Source: CAYZUC01 sp964481705 | GTDB lineage: Bacteria; Bacillota; Clostridia; Lachnospirales; Lachnospiraceae | DNA: 18,643 bases | Reading direction: 5' to 3' | Assembly: GCA_964481705.1 (NCBI GenBank) | Contig: CAYZUC010000054.1 | Span: forward strand, 1-18,643 | In this document: positions 1 to 8,289 of the stretch, one piece after another | How the letters are laid out: each line of letters opens with the position of its first letter | Numbering within the stretch: the stretch's first letter is position 1 | Notes under the pieces: generated by a model | Seen by the model: the letters and a program-made list of their open reading frames with translations, nothing else | Told to the model about the DNA's origin: nothing | Database searches by the model: none | Program-made: the position numbers and the translations under genes

Positions 1-598
1 AGTGGCAGTTGTTGTAATTATAGCATCTATGGCAGCTTATCCGATAGCCAGAATCAAAACAAAACTAGCGAGATTTCTATATTTTTTCTTTATCGCAGGC
101 CTGGTGGTTCCGTCGCAGATGGCAATCATTCCGATTGCCCAGATGTTTGGAAGACTGCATATACCAAATACAAGATTTACACCTATGATTATGTTTATTA
201 CATGTTCTCTGCCTTTCTCTGTTTTTTTATTTACCGGTTTTATGAAAAGCGTGCCAATTGAAGTAGAAGAGGCAGCCTTTCTGGATGGAGCAGGATTGCC
301 TACACGTTTTTTTAAAATCGTATTTCCTCTTTTAAAGCCGGCAGTGACGTCTGTTATTATTACACAGGGATTATGGATCTGGAATGACTACTTTTACCCC
401 ATGGTATTTATTTCAAAAAGAGCATTGTATTCTTTGCCTGTGTGTATGGTTCAATTTTTGGGAGATAAGGAGAACCCGGCTCAGTGGAATGTGTTATTTG
501 CCTCTTGCGTTTTATGTGCACTGCCTTTGGTGCTGATGTTTATGATTCTGCAGAAACAGTTTGTCAATGGTATTGCAGCCGGAGCCGTAAAAGGATAA
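1..598 (+). CDS. Carbohydrate ABC transporter permease (MalG/CUT1 type), 5' truncated
   Basis: Membrane subunit of a binding-protein-dependent sugar importer. The visible 198 residues hold at least four hydrophobic segments and the EAA loop that docks the ATPase (about residues 90-112 of the visible part, containing EEAAFLDGAG and ending FPLLKP). This loop is diagnostic of MalG/AraQ-like permeases. Family members are usually 270-300 residues, so about 80 N-terminal residues lie upstream of the window. The GTG at position 2 is internal, not the start. The gene ends 22 bp before the GH78-like gene, which suggests one operon; the partner permease and binding protein should lie upstream. The substrate cannot be read from the sequence and is inferred to be an oligosaccharide or glycoside from the neighbouring glycosidase. 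Confidence 0.9.
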   Translation, partial: VAVVVIIASMAAYPIARIKTKLARFLYFFFIAGLVVPSQMAIIPIAQMFGRLHIPNTRFTPMIMFITCSLPFSVFLFTGFMKSVPIEVEEAAFLDGAGLPTRFFKIVFPLLKPAVTSVIITQGLWIWNDYFYPMVFISKRALYSLPVCMVQFLGDKENPAQWNVLFASCVLCALPLVLMFMILQKQFVNGIAAGAVKG

Positions 599-620
599 CG
601 GAGACAGGAAGGGAAGAAAA

Positions 621-2207
621 ATGACAGAATCCTATTGGATAGATGAATCACTTAAGAGAAAAACAGTACAGGATTTCATAGATAAAGCAAAAAAGCTTTA
701 TCCTGTATTGATTCACAAATATAAAAAACCGGTTAGCTATACGGAGCAAAGAGCCAAAGAAGAATGGCTTCCCACAAAAGAATACCTTTCCGGTACTACA
801 TGGATTGAACTAAAGAAAGACGATTGTGTGATTTATGATTTCGGACATCATACGGTTGGTTATATTACCTTGGATTTTGATAGTAAGGGAAGTCCACAGG
901 ATGCTCCGGCATTTCTTCATATCAAGTTTGGCGAGAGAAAAAAAGAGCTGTTTGAAGACAGTGCCAATCATGAGGGATGGCTCAGCAAGAGCTGGATACA
1001 AGAAGAATGGTATCATATCGACGAATTGCCTCTATTACTTAACATGCAAAGAAGATATGCGTTTCAGTATCTTATGATTGAAGTGATAGACGTTTCAAAA
1101 AAATACAGACTTGTTGTCAAGGATGTAAGATGTGATGCAGTGTCGGCAGTTGATACGAAGCTGATACAGCCACTGAAAACAAAAGACGAGCTGTTAAGAA
1201 AGATTGATGAGGTTAGTATCAGAACATTAGCAAATTGTATGCAGACTTTTTTTGAAGACGGACCAAAGAGAGATCGCAGATTATGGTTGGGGGACCTTTA
1301 TCTGCAGGCATTAACTGATTATTCTACTTTTAAGGATTATGGGATGGTAAAGAGGTGTCTTTACTTATTTGCCGGATTAACAGCAGAAAATGGGATGATG
1401 GGAGCAAATGTATTTGCAGAACCTAAATTTGTAGTTGATGATACGTTTTTCTTTGATTACTCGCTGCTATTTGTGTATACGTTGGCTGATTATGCGCAAA
1501 TAACAGGTGATCTGGAGACGGTACAGGAACTATGGCCTTCTGCATACAGACAAATTGAACTTGCTCGGGACAAGTTCAATGATCAGAAGTTGTTTATAGA
1601 GGATTCACAGCCTTGTTTCATTGACTGGAAGGATGGACTTAGTAAGCAGGCATCAGCACAGGCAATATTTATTGAAGCTTTAATAAGGGCTGCTGAGATT
1701 GTAGACTTATTGAAAACACAAGGTCGGGTTCTGATAGCTGAGAGCGCAGAAATGCTGCGGCGAGAAGCAGATTTATACAAAGAGAGTGCGATGCAGTATT
1801 TATGGTCAGATACAGATCAATTATTCTATAGCGGAAGCCAAAAGCAAATTTCGTATGCAAGTCAGGTATGGATGATTTTAGCCGGTGTGGTAAAGGGTGA
1901 ATCGGCAAGTCGATTGATACGGCACTGCATAGAAGTCAATCCAGATATGAATATGGTGACGCCGTATATGAATCATTACTTTGTAGAAGCTTTAATTAAG
2001 TGTGGAGAAAAAGAACTGGCTATGGAACACATAAAAAAATACTGGGGTGGCATGATTGAAAAATCAGCAGATACATTCTGGGAATTATACAATCCTGATG
2101 ATCCGGAAGAAACACCGTATGGAAGCAGCATGGTCAACAGTTATTGCCATGCATGGAGCTGTACGCCGACGTATTTCCTGCGCGGAGCACTCGATGACAT
2201 GATCTGA
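621..2207 (+). CDS. GH78-like (alpha-L-rhamnosidase-related) six-hairpin glycosidase
   Basis: A 528-residue protein without a signal peptide, so cytoplasmic. A beta-rich N-terminal part (about residues 40-190) precedes an alpha-helical six-hairpin domain (about 195-520), as in compact GH78-like proteins. The segment aligning with the GH78 catalytic motif (DCPQRDERxGWxGD in typical enzymes) reads DGPKRDRRLWLGD at residues 213-225. The aspartates are kept, but the general-acid glutamate is replaced by R219. A later FWE motif resembles the Trp-Glu of the general-base region. It may be a divergent rhamnosidase, a glycosidase with another specificity, or a protein with altered catalysis. The ATG has a purine-rich AGGAAGGGAAG ribosome site and follows the permease closely. 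It ends 13 bp from the converging AraC gene, with no terminator hairpin visible between them. Confidence 0.75.
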   Translation: MTESYWIDESLKRKTVQDFIDKAKKLYPVLIHKYKKPVSYTEQRAKEEWLPTKEYLSGTTWIELKKDDCVIYDFGHHTVGYITLDFDSKGSPQDAPAFLHIKFGERKKELFEDSANHEGWLSKSWIQEEWYHIDELPLLLNMQRRYAFQYLMIEVIDVSKKYRLVVKDVRCDAVSAVDTKLIQPLKTKDELLRKIDEVSIRTLANCMQTFFEDGPKRDRRLWLGDLYLQALTDYSTFKDYGMVKRCLYLFAGLTAENGMMGANVFAEPKFVVDDTFFFDYSLLFVYTLADYAQITGDLETVQELWPSAYRQIELARDKFNDQKLFIEDSQPCFIDWKDGLSKQASAQAIFIEALIRAAEIVDLLKTQGRVLIAESAEMLRREADLYKESAMQYLWSDTDQLFYSGSQKQISYASQVWMILAGVVKGESASRLIRHCIEVNPDMNMVTPYMNHYFVEALIKCGEKELAMEHIKKYWGGMIEKSADTFWELYNPDDPEETPYGSSMVNSYCHAWSCTPTYFLRGALDDMI

Positions 2208-2220
2208 CTGATGGGAGAGG

Positions 2221-3273
2221 CTAAAGTTGACCACTTTTCTGCCGCCTGTACTCAGTCGGTGTCATCTGATAGGTCTTCTTAAAGGTTCTGATAAAGTGTT
2301 CAGGATTCAGATATCCTACTTCATGGCAGATATTTGCAACAGATATATTTGTATCACACAGTAGACCAATGGCATGCTCCAGTTTTATTCTGGACAGGAT
2401 TTTTGTAAAGGTAAATCCGGTAGTATCCTTAATCAGCTTTGAGGTATATTCAGGAGTATAATGAAATTTTTCTGCAATATCATTTAAGGTTACATTTGTA
2501 TAGTTGTCCTGAATAAATCTGATTAATGCAAAGCCTTGAACATCGCTTTTCTTGACCAGTGGAGGTAGTTCACTGGTCTCTTCATAATGACGTAACAGCT
2601 GAGCAAAGAGAATCATCAGAGCATTATTCAGAATTGCGTGTGAGTAGGGCTCTTCATTTACATATTCCAGATACATATTGATGATGATGGAGTAGATGGT
2701 ATTATCATTGCCGGAATGAAAGATAATATAGTCATTCACGTGCTGGGAATAGATATTGTTTATGAAAAACATAGATAATATGTTATCTGTCCGGATGAAG
2801 TTGAAAAAGATATCCTCAAATGTGGTTTTTCTGATCAGTATATTGATGATGATACTTTTATCAAATACGGAAATGGTGTGCTTGACACCCGGAGGAATCA
2901 GACAGATATCTCCTGTTCTCATCATGACGGTAGTGCCATTGATAGACTGTGTACATGTGCCTTCCATAACATAGATGCATTCAAAAAAGGTATGTTGATG
3001 CAGAAGCGGTGGTGAAAAGCAGTTGTGCTTCTGAAGACAGATGCTGTGTTTGGAGTCCATGTCGAAAAAAAAGGAATCCAGATAATCATGTTCTACCGGG
3101 ATTGTCTGGGTCAATTCCGGGATGATGATATTATTTTCTTTGATAAAATCCATGTCAATATGATCTAGAAACTGCTCAATCATATGGTTTTTGCCTGCTT
3201 CATAATAGGACTGATAAAATAATTCTGATTGATTAAACCGGTTCAGTTTGAGTTTTAGGGTTGAAAGATCCAT
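2221..3273 (-). CDS. AraC-family transcriptional regulator with N-terminal cupin
   Basis: Predicted sugar-responsive DNA-binding regulator of 350 residues. The N-terminal half contains a cupin-type effector domain (about residues 85-150, with HQHTFFE and the turn TGDICLIPPGVKHT). The C-terminal 100 residues (about 247-347) form the double helix-turn-helix AraC domain, with LNDIAEKF in the first HTH and the typical family ending GYLNPEHFIRTFKK...TPTEYR. I chose the ATG at 3273, which has a GAGG ribosome site 8 bases upstream. A TTG at 3306 is in frame, but it would lie almost on the predicted transcription start. The gene is divergent from the RbsA-like operon and convergent with the GH78-like gene. 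Divergent placement makes the RbsA operon the likely target, with GH78-like/permease control also possible. Confidence 0.92.
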   Translation of the reverse strand: MDLSTLKLKLNRFNQSELFYQSYYEAGKNHMIEQFLDHIDMDFIKENNIIIPELTQTIPVEHDYLDSFFFDMDSKHSICLQKHNCFSPPLLHQHTFFECIYVMEGTCTQSINGTTVMMRTGDICLIPPGVKHTISVFDKSIIINILIRKTTFEDIFFNFIRTDNILSMFFINNIYSQHVNDYIIFHSGNDNTIYSIIINMYLEYVNEEPYSHAILNNALMILFAQLLRHYEETSELPPLVKKSDVQGFALIRFIQDNYTNVTLNDIAEKFHYTPEYTSKLIKDTTGFTFTKILSRIKLEHAIGLLCDTNISVANICHEVGYLNPEHFIRTFKKTYQMTPTEYRRQKSGQL

Positions 3274-3318
3274 TTCAATTGCCTCACAGTTCTTAATAAA
3301 TATCAATTTGTAATCCCG

Positions 3319-3347
3319 AAAATAACACAGATATTAAAAAAAGTCAA
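3319..3347 (-). promoter_or_regulatory. Predicted sigma-A promoter of the AraC gene
   Basis: On the minus strand, TTGACT (3342-3347) is followed by a 17-base spacer and TATTTT (3319-3324). The expected start near 3312 gives a leader of about 40 bases to the ATG at 3273, which supports that start over the TTG at 3306. Confidence 0.55.
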
Positions 3348-3369
3348 CTGATTTGATGAATTAAAACAA

Positions 3370-3398
3370 TTACAGAAACAAATAGTACAGGATATAAT
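3370..3398 (+). promoter_or_regulatory. Candidate promoter of the RbsA-like operon
   Basis: A perfect -10 hexamer TATAAT lies at 3393-3398. Seventeen bases upstream the -35 position reads TTACAG, a poor match. A good -10 with a weak -35 fits a promoter that needs an activator, and the AraC regulator is encoded divergently about 100 bp away. No convincing operator repeat was found by eye. Confidence 0.45.
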
Positions 3399-3441
3399 AA
3401 ATGCAAGATAAAAGGAAAATACCTTGAAAGGGGTTGGACGA

Positions 3442-4944
3442 ATGGAAAAAGAAATACTAATTTGGGCTCAGCAGATCAGTAAAACATTTGGTGCGACAGT
3501 TGCACTCGACGGAGTGGATCTGATCATTCGAAGAGGAGAGATCCATGGTCTGATTGGCGAAAACGGGTCCGGAAAGTCCACACTTTCTTCTATTATAGCA
3601 GGTATGCAAAAAGCAAATAGCGGGGAAATCTATCTGTTGAATCAGAAATTTCATCCACTCAATATGATAGATGCCTTGAATCAGGGAGTCGGGATGATCG
3701 TTCAGGAGAGTGGTACGATTCCGGGAATCACAGTTGCAGAGAATATATTCTTAGGTGAAACGAACCGATTTAGAAAAAGAGGCATTATCAGCCGAAAGGA
3801 TATGAATCGTGAAGCACAGGAGGCGCTGCTCAAAATTGGAGTTGATCATATTGATGCAAGAGCATTGACTCAGACGGTAGATTATCAGGATCGTAAATTG
3901 ATTGAAATTGCACGGGTAATCAATAAATCCCCGCAGGTGTTGATTATAGATGAAACGACCACAGCACTTTCTCAGCAGGGAAGAGAAATCATTTACAGGC
4001 TCATGGATGAATTCAAAGAGCAGAATAAAGGTGTTATTTTTATTTCACATGATCTAGATGAACTGCTTGAAAAATGCAATGTACTGACTGTATTGAGAGA
4101 TGGTAATCTGATTCAATCTCTGCAGGAAGAGCAATTTGATGAGGCACTGGTAAAACAGTTGATGGTAGGTCGGGAGATGAAGGGAAGCTTTTACCGAGAG
4201 GACTTTGATGGCAGCGTGGACGAAGAGATCGTTCTACAGGTAGATCATTTAAGCTGTGCTCCCTTAAAGGATGTCAGTCTTAGCTTACATAAAGGAGAAA
4301 TCCTTGGAATTGGAGGATTATCACATTGTGGAATGCATACGCTTGGGAAATGCATATTCGGATTTGAAAAACCGGAAAAAGGGAGTGTTCGTCATATCAG
4401 GACAAACACAAAAATCACTCATGAGGCTGTGGCGATGAGATGTGGCCTCGGATATGTTTCAAAGGATCGTGATACGGAAGCATTATCTTTGAATACAAGC
4501 ATTAAGGACAATATTTCCATAGCAGGTATGGATAAATTAAGAAGAGCACATTATTTTCTTTTTCCAAAGGATGAAAAGAAATACGTGGCTGACACAATTG
4601 ACGCGCTGAGTATCAAATGTACATCTATGAATCAATATGTGAAGAAACTATCCGGTGGAAATAAGCAGAAGGTAGTTTTCGGGAAATGGATTGCAAGAGA
4701 TTCTTCAATTCTGATTTTGGACTGCCCGACTAGAGGCGTTGATATCGGTGTGAAGCAGGCAATGTACCGTTTGATCTATCAACTGAAACAGGAAGGAAAA
4801 TCCTGTATCATTATTTCTGAAGAATTGAGTGAACTGATCGGAATGAGCGACAGAATTCTGATTATGAAAGATGGCGTGATATCAGGCAGTTTTGAACGGA
4901 ATGAGACTCTTTCAGAAGCAAATGTAATCGGATCCATGATATAG
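3442..4944 (+). CDS. Sugar ABC transporter ATP-binding protein, double NBD (RbsA/MglA-like)
   Basis: A 500-residue protein with two fused nucleotide-binding domains, the energising subunit of a CUT2 (ribose/galactose-type) importer. NBD1 has Walker A GENGSGKST (residues 39-47) and Walker B LIIDE (E171), but the signature that reads LSxGxxQ in relatives is VDYQDRK (146-152). NBD2 has the intact signature LSGGNKQK, a family-typical degenerate Walker A region (GGLSHCGMHTLG) and Walker B LILDC, where the catalytic Glu is Cys428. So one composite ATP site looks complete and the other degenerate. The start is the ATG at 3442, with AAAGGGG 8 bases upstream; an in-frame TTG at 3424 has no comparable site. 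It is the first gene of the operon and ends 29 bp before the permease. Confidence 0.92.
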   Translation: MEKEILIWAQQISKTFGATVALDGVDLIIRRGEIHGLIGENGSGKSTLSSIIAGMQKANSGEIYLLNQKFHPLNMIDALNQGVGMIVQESGTIPGITVAENIFLGETNRFRKRGIISRKDMNREAQEALLKIGVDHIDARALTQTVDYQDRKLIEIARVINKSPQVLIIDETTTALSQQGREIIYRLMDEFKEQNKGVIFISHDLDELLEKCNVLTVLRDGNLIQSLQEEQFDEALVKQLMVGREMKGSFYREDFDGSVDEEIVLQVDHLSCAPLKDVSLSLHKGEILGIGGLSHCGMHTLGKCIFGFEKPEKGSVRHIRTNTKITHEAVAMRCGLGYVSKDRDTEALSLNTSIKDNISIAGMDKLRRAHYFLFPKDEKKYVADTIDALSIKCTSMNQYVKKLSGGNKQKVVFGKWIARDSSILILDCPTRGVDIGVKQAMYRLIYQLKQEGKSCIIISEELSELIGMSDRILIMKDGVISGSFERNETLSEANVIGSMI

Positions 4945-4973
4945 AAGTATTGTCGACAAGTGGAGGAATTCAG

Positions 4974-5930
4974 ATGAAATGGAAACATATCTGTAGAAAA
5001 CTACAGGAGAATATCGTGCAATTGGCACCGGTTTTGGGACTTTTGATCTTAAGTATTATCTATTACTTTGCAATGGATGGACAGATCTCACTGTATAACC
5101 TGAAAGTGATTTTGAATCAGGTAGTGATTGTAGCGATTGTAGCAACCGGTGCGACCTTTATCTATTCTATGGGCGCTTTTGACATTTCATTGGGCGCAGC
5201 AACAGCTGTCAGTGCTATGTGCGGTGCTGTAGCAGTCAATCGTACAGGCTCTATTGCAGTTATGCTGCTGACCTGCCTTGGAGTCGGCATTGTGATTGGA
5301 TTATTTAATTCTACTTTGGCTGCTTTGTTTCATCTTCCGGTCTTCGTGACGACAATCGCCATGCTGAGTATATTAGGAGCACTTACAGAGGTGATTCTAA
5401 ATGGTCAGTCCCAGCTTGAGGTGGCTAGTGAGCTCGTTTCGGGATTTGATAACATCATAGTGAAGCTGTTAATCCTAATCGTGTTTGGAGTCCTATGCTA
5501 CAGCGTGTTTGAACTGACTCCAGTCGGCAGGATGAATAAATTTCTTGGAAGTAATCCGGTTTCAGCGAAGCAGACGGGAATTTCATCAGGCAAGATGTCT
5601 ATTATTGCTTTTTTCATAGCAGGTATTGGTGTGGGTCTGGGAGCATTTCTGACCATTGTCAGGGCACCGGTATTAGGTAAGACAACGGCATCCTCTATCG
5701 GAATGGATGTACTGATAGCAATTGTATTTGGCGGAATGCCGATTTCGGGCGGTGCACGCTCCAAGATTACAGCGGCAATGGTAGGTTCCATTTCCATTGT
5801 TCTTTTAAATCAAATTCTTCCTGTTTTTGGATTCTCTTCGGGAATCAGTCAGATAGTCAAAGCAGTTATGTTTTTGTTAGTGGTATTTTGTGCAAGTCTT
5901 GGATTCAGGGATAAGACTCTGCCGCGTTAA
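4974..5930 (+). CDS. RbsC-like sugar ABC transporter permease (first of two)
   Basis: A hydrophobic protein of 318 residues with eight or more membrane segments, the CUT2 permease fold (BPD_transp_2). The segment GAFDISLGAATAVS corresponds to the RbsC-type GxxDLSVG motif, and GGMPISGGARSK to the conserved GGxxxxGG cytoplasmic region. The ATG at 4974 has GGAGG 7 bases upstream and is preferred to an in-frame TTG at 4950. A second, diverged RbsC-like permease lies beyond the binding protein, so the membrane channel is probably a heterodimer rather than the homodimer of RbsC. It lies 29 bp after the ATPase gene. Confidence 0.9.
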   Translation: MKWKHICRKLQENIVQLAPVLGLLILSIIYYFAMDGQISLYNLKVILNQVVIVAIVATGATFIYSMGAFDISLGAATAVSAMCGAVAVNRTGSIAVMLLTCLGVGIVIGLFNSTLAALFHLPVFVTTIAMLSILGALTEVILNGQSQLEVASELVSGFDNIIVKLLILIVFGVLCYSVFELTPVGRMNKFLGSNPVSAKQTGISSGKMSIIAFFIAGIGVGLGAFLTIVRAPVLGKTTASSIGMDVLIAIVFGGMPISGGARSKITAAMVGSISIVLLNQILPVFGFSSGISQIVKAVMFLLVVFCASLGFRDKTLPR

Positions 5931-5979
5931 TCAGGTAAACACACAGTGTGTTTATATAATTTTTCTAGGAGGAAAGAAA

Positions 5980-7272
5980 ATGAGAAAGAAAGTATTAGCA
6001 ATGTTGTTGTGTATCACAATGACAGTAGGCAGTCTGGCAGGCTGCGGACAGCAAAAACCTGCCGAGCAGGCTGCAGAGACATCGGAAGCAGATGCAAATG
6101 AATCTGCAGCTGCAGCGGAGACAACGTCAGAGAATGACGGATATGAAGCAGCTGCGCAGGCAAGCTTTGATCTAAGCTCGGTGGACACGATTAAGTTGGG
6201 CGTGCTGATTTATGATTCTACTGACGCAGAGGTAGTGGCATTCAAGAATTATTATCAAAATTATATCGCTCAGAATTTCCCGGTAGAATTTGTATACTCG
6301 GAAGGAATCGCAACAGCAGAGGAAGAAGTATCTGCGATCGAAAACTTCATTAACATGAATTGTAAGGGAATTATCTCCTTCTCAGATCAGGACAGAGTTG
6401 CAAGTATCAAGCTGTGCGAGGAAGCAAAGGTTTATTACGCAGTCGGTGCCGGAACACTCAGTGATGAGCAGTATGAGGAACTGAAGGGTTATTCTTATTA
6501 CGTAGGTTCCATTGGCCCGTCATTGGAAAATGAAGAGGTAATCGGATATGACATGGCAAAGCATTACATTGATGCCGGCTATAAGAACTTTCTTGTATAT
6601 GCAGGAGGCTATCCATATGTGGATATGCATATGAAGAGAACTGCTGGATTTATCAGAGCATTTGAGGAAGCAGGAGTTACATATACGCCGGGCGATAATG
6701 GAAACTTCGGTACTTTTGCAGGAGACGGCTACAAGATTGATACCATTGATGGTTTTCCGGATGAGGCAGGGGCATTCTTTGGTACGGTCGGACAAAAGGT
6801 AGGAGAGTCGGATCTGGAGGTCGTATTAACGGCTGCACTCGGAGTGGAACTATTTGGAGCTTCTATTGCACAGATTAATCCTGAGATTAAACTGGCTACT
6901 GTAGCTTCCTATACAGATGCCTACAAGGAGGCATTCAATGCTGAGCCTGCACAATTGGACTATCTGACAGGTAAATATGCGTCTTCTATCGGACCGGTCT
7001 TTGCAGCAATGTTTAACGCCGTGACAGGAAATATTGACTGTGTAAGAGATAACGGAAATGCATTTAGGATTGATCAGGGTTACTGGACAGCAATCGGAAC
7101 AGAGGAATTTAATACTTTGTTTGAAATTGCCAATAGTACAGAAAAGCCTGCATATACAGCAGATGATCTGAGCTCTTATATTAAGCTCGTAAATGATGCA
7201 GCTAATTTCGCTGATTTTAAAGCATTTGCTGAGGCATATACAATCGAAGACATTCAGGCATTACACAAATAA
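5980..7272 (+). CDS. Sugar-binding lipoprotein of the RbsABC-type transporter
   Basis: Predicted extracytoplasmic substrate-binding protein of 430 residues. A lipoprotein signal peptide ends in the lipobox LAGC (Cys22), followed by an Ala/Glu/Ser-rich linker (about 24-55) that tethers the domain to the membrane. The rest has the alternating strand/helix pattern of type 1 periplasmic binding proteins, beginning IKLGVLIYD. It is much longer than RbsB-like proteins (about 270-300 mature residues) and lacks an obvious RbsB signature, so family membership rests on fold pattern and on its position between two RbsC-like permeases. The start has a near-perfect AGGAGGA 6 bases before the ATG at 5980. 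The ligand is unknown; downstream enzymes suggest a rhamnose- or glucose-containing glycoside. Confidence 0.85.
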   Translation: MRKKVLAMLLCITMTVGSLAGCGQQKPAEQAAETSEADANESAAAAETTSENDGYEAAAQASFDLSSVDTIKLGVLIYDSTDAEVVAFKNYYQNYIAQNFPVEFVYSEGIATAEEEVSAIENFINMNCKGIISFSDQDRVASIKLCEEAKVYYAVGAGTLSDEQYEELKGYSYYVGSIGPSLENEEVIGYDMAKHYIDAGYKNFLVYAGGYPYVDMHMKRTAGFIRAFEEAGVTYTPGDNGNFGTFAGDGYKIDTIDGFPDEAGAFFGTVGQKVGESDLEVVLTAALGVELFGASIAQINPEIKLATVASYTDAYKEAFNAEPAQLDYLTGKYASSIGPVFAAMFNAVTGNIDCVRDNGNAFRIDQGYWTAIGTEEFNTLFEIANSTEKPAYTADDLSSYIKLVNDAANFADFKAFAEAYTIEDIQALHK

Positions 7273-7287
7273 GGTATAGGTGAGAGT

Positions 7288-8289
7288 ATGAAAAAACAAG
7301 GCAAACAGTTTGGTAAAAGAATAGTCGGCACTTTTGGAATCCCCGTTTTTACGTTGCTGCTTTTTATGCTGATATGTAATTTGAGGGGCATCGCACTCTT
7401 CAATACAGCAGGTCATATGCTGACCTTTATCAGATCAACAGTTGTGATCGGTTTTACATCATGGGCGCTGTCATTGAACCTTACATCAGGAAGATTTGAC
7501 TTTTCAATCGGTGCGATTGCATTACTATCTTCGGTGATAGCAGCCAGAGTGACTTTAATCTACGATTTACCGGCGTTTGTCATGTTTTTACTCTCCATTA
7601 TAATCGGGGCAGTACTCGGGTTGATTTCCGGACTGCTGTATGTGCTACTAAAGCTGCCGCCGATCATTACTTCCCTTGGGGTCACACTGATCTATGAAGC
7701 GATGACCTTTGTGGTAACAAAGGGAGAGGGCGTATTATTATCTACCAGCCTGCATTTACTAAAGATTTCATCCACACGAAATCTAATCATCATGGCACTG
7801 ACAGGATTGATTATTATGATCTTTATATGTAATGAGACAGTATTCGGGTATGAGATGAGGGCATTACAGACCGGACAACTGATTGCGGTCAATACTGGTA
7901 TCAGAGAGCATATCAATGCAGTCATTTGTTACACGCTCTCCGGAGCACTGATGGGAGTTGTCGGAGTCGTGAATCTGACGACAAAGGGTACTGCAAGTGT
8001 GGCACTGAATTTCTCTTCCATTTCGACAATGTTTGTAGCATTTCTGCCAATGTTTGTAGGGGGCTTTATCGGACGATACAGCGAGGAGAGACTGGGTATA
8101 TTGCTTGGAGCCATTACATCTGCATTGATTACACTTGGTTTTGTTCGACTTGAAGTATCAAATCAGATGCAGTCTCTGATCAATGCATTGATATTACTGT
8201 TGTTCCTGATTTTCTTAAACAATGAAGGAAAACTGAAAATGATTTGGGCAAAATCAAAGACCGGCATCAGAGATGGAGAGACAAAATGA
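7288..8289 (+). CDS. RbsC-like sugar ABC transporter permease (second, diverged)
   Basis: A 333-residue membrane protein with about eight to ten hydrophobic segments. SGRFDFSIGAIALLSS matches the RbsC-type signature seen in the first permease as GAFDISLGAATAVS. The C-terminal cytoplasmic motif is less conserved (FVGGFIGRYSEERLG), so this is the more derived half of a probable heterodimeric channel. The ATG follows the binding-protein stop by 15 bp with an AGGTGAG ribosome site. The stop codon overlaps the start of the beta-phosphoglucomutase gene (ATGA at 8286-8289), which implies translational coupling of uptake and catabolism. Confidence 0.88.
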   Translation: MKKQGKQFGKRIVGTFGIPVFTLLLFMLICNLRGIALFNTAGHMLTFIRSTVVIGFTSWALSLNLTSGRFDFSIGAIALLSSVIAARVTLIYDLPAFVMFLLSIIIGAVLGLISGLLYVLLKLPPIITSLGVTLIYEAMTFVVTKGEGVLLSTSLHLLKISSTRNLIIMALTGLIIMIFICNETVFGYEMRALQTGQLIAVNTGIREHINAVICYTLSGALMGVVGVVNLTTKGTASVALNFSSISTMFVAFLPMFVGGFIGRYSEERLGILLGAITSALITLGFVRLEVSNQMQSLINALILLLFLIFLNNEGKLKMIWAKSKTGIRDGETK

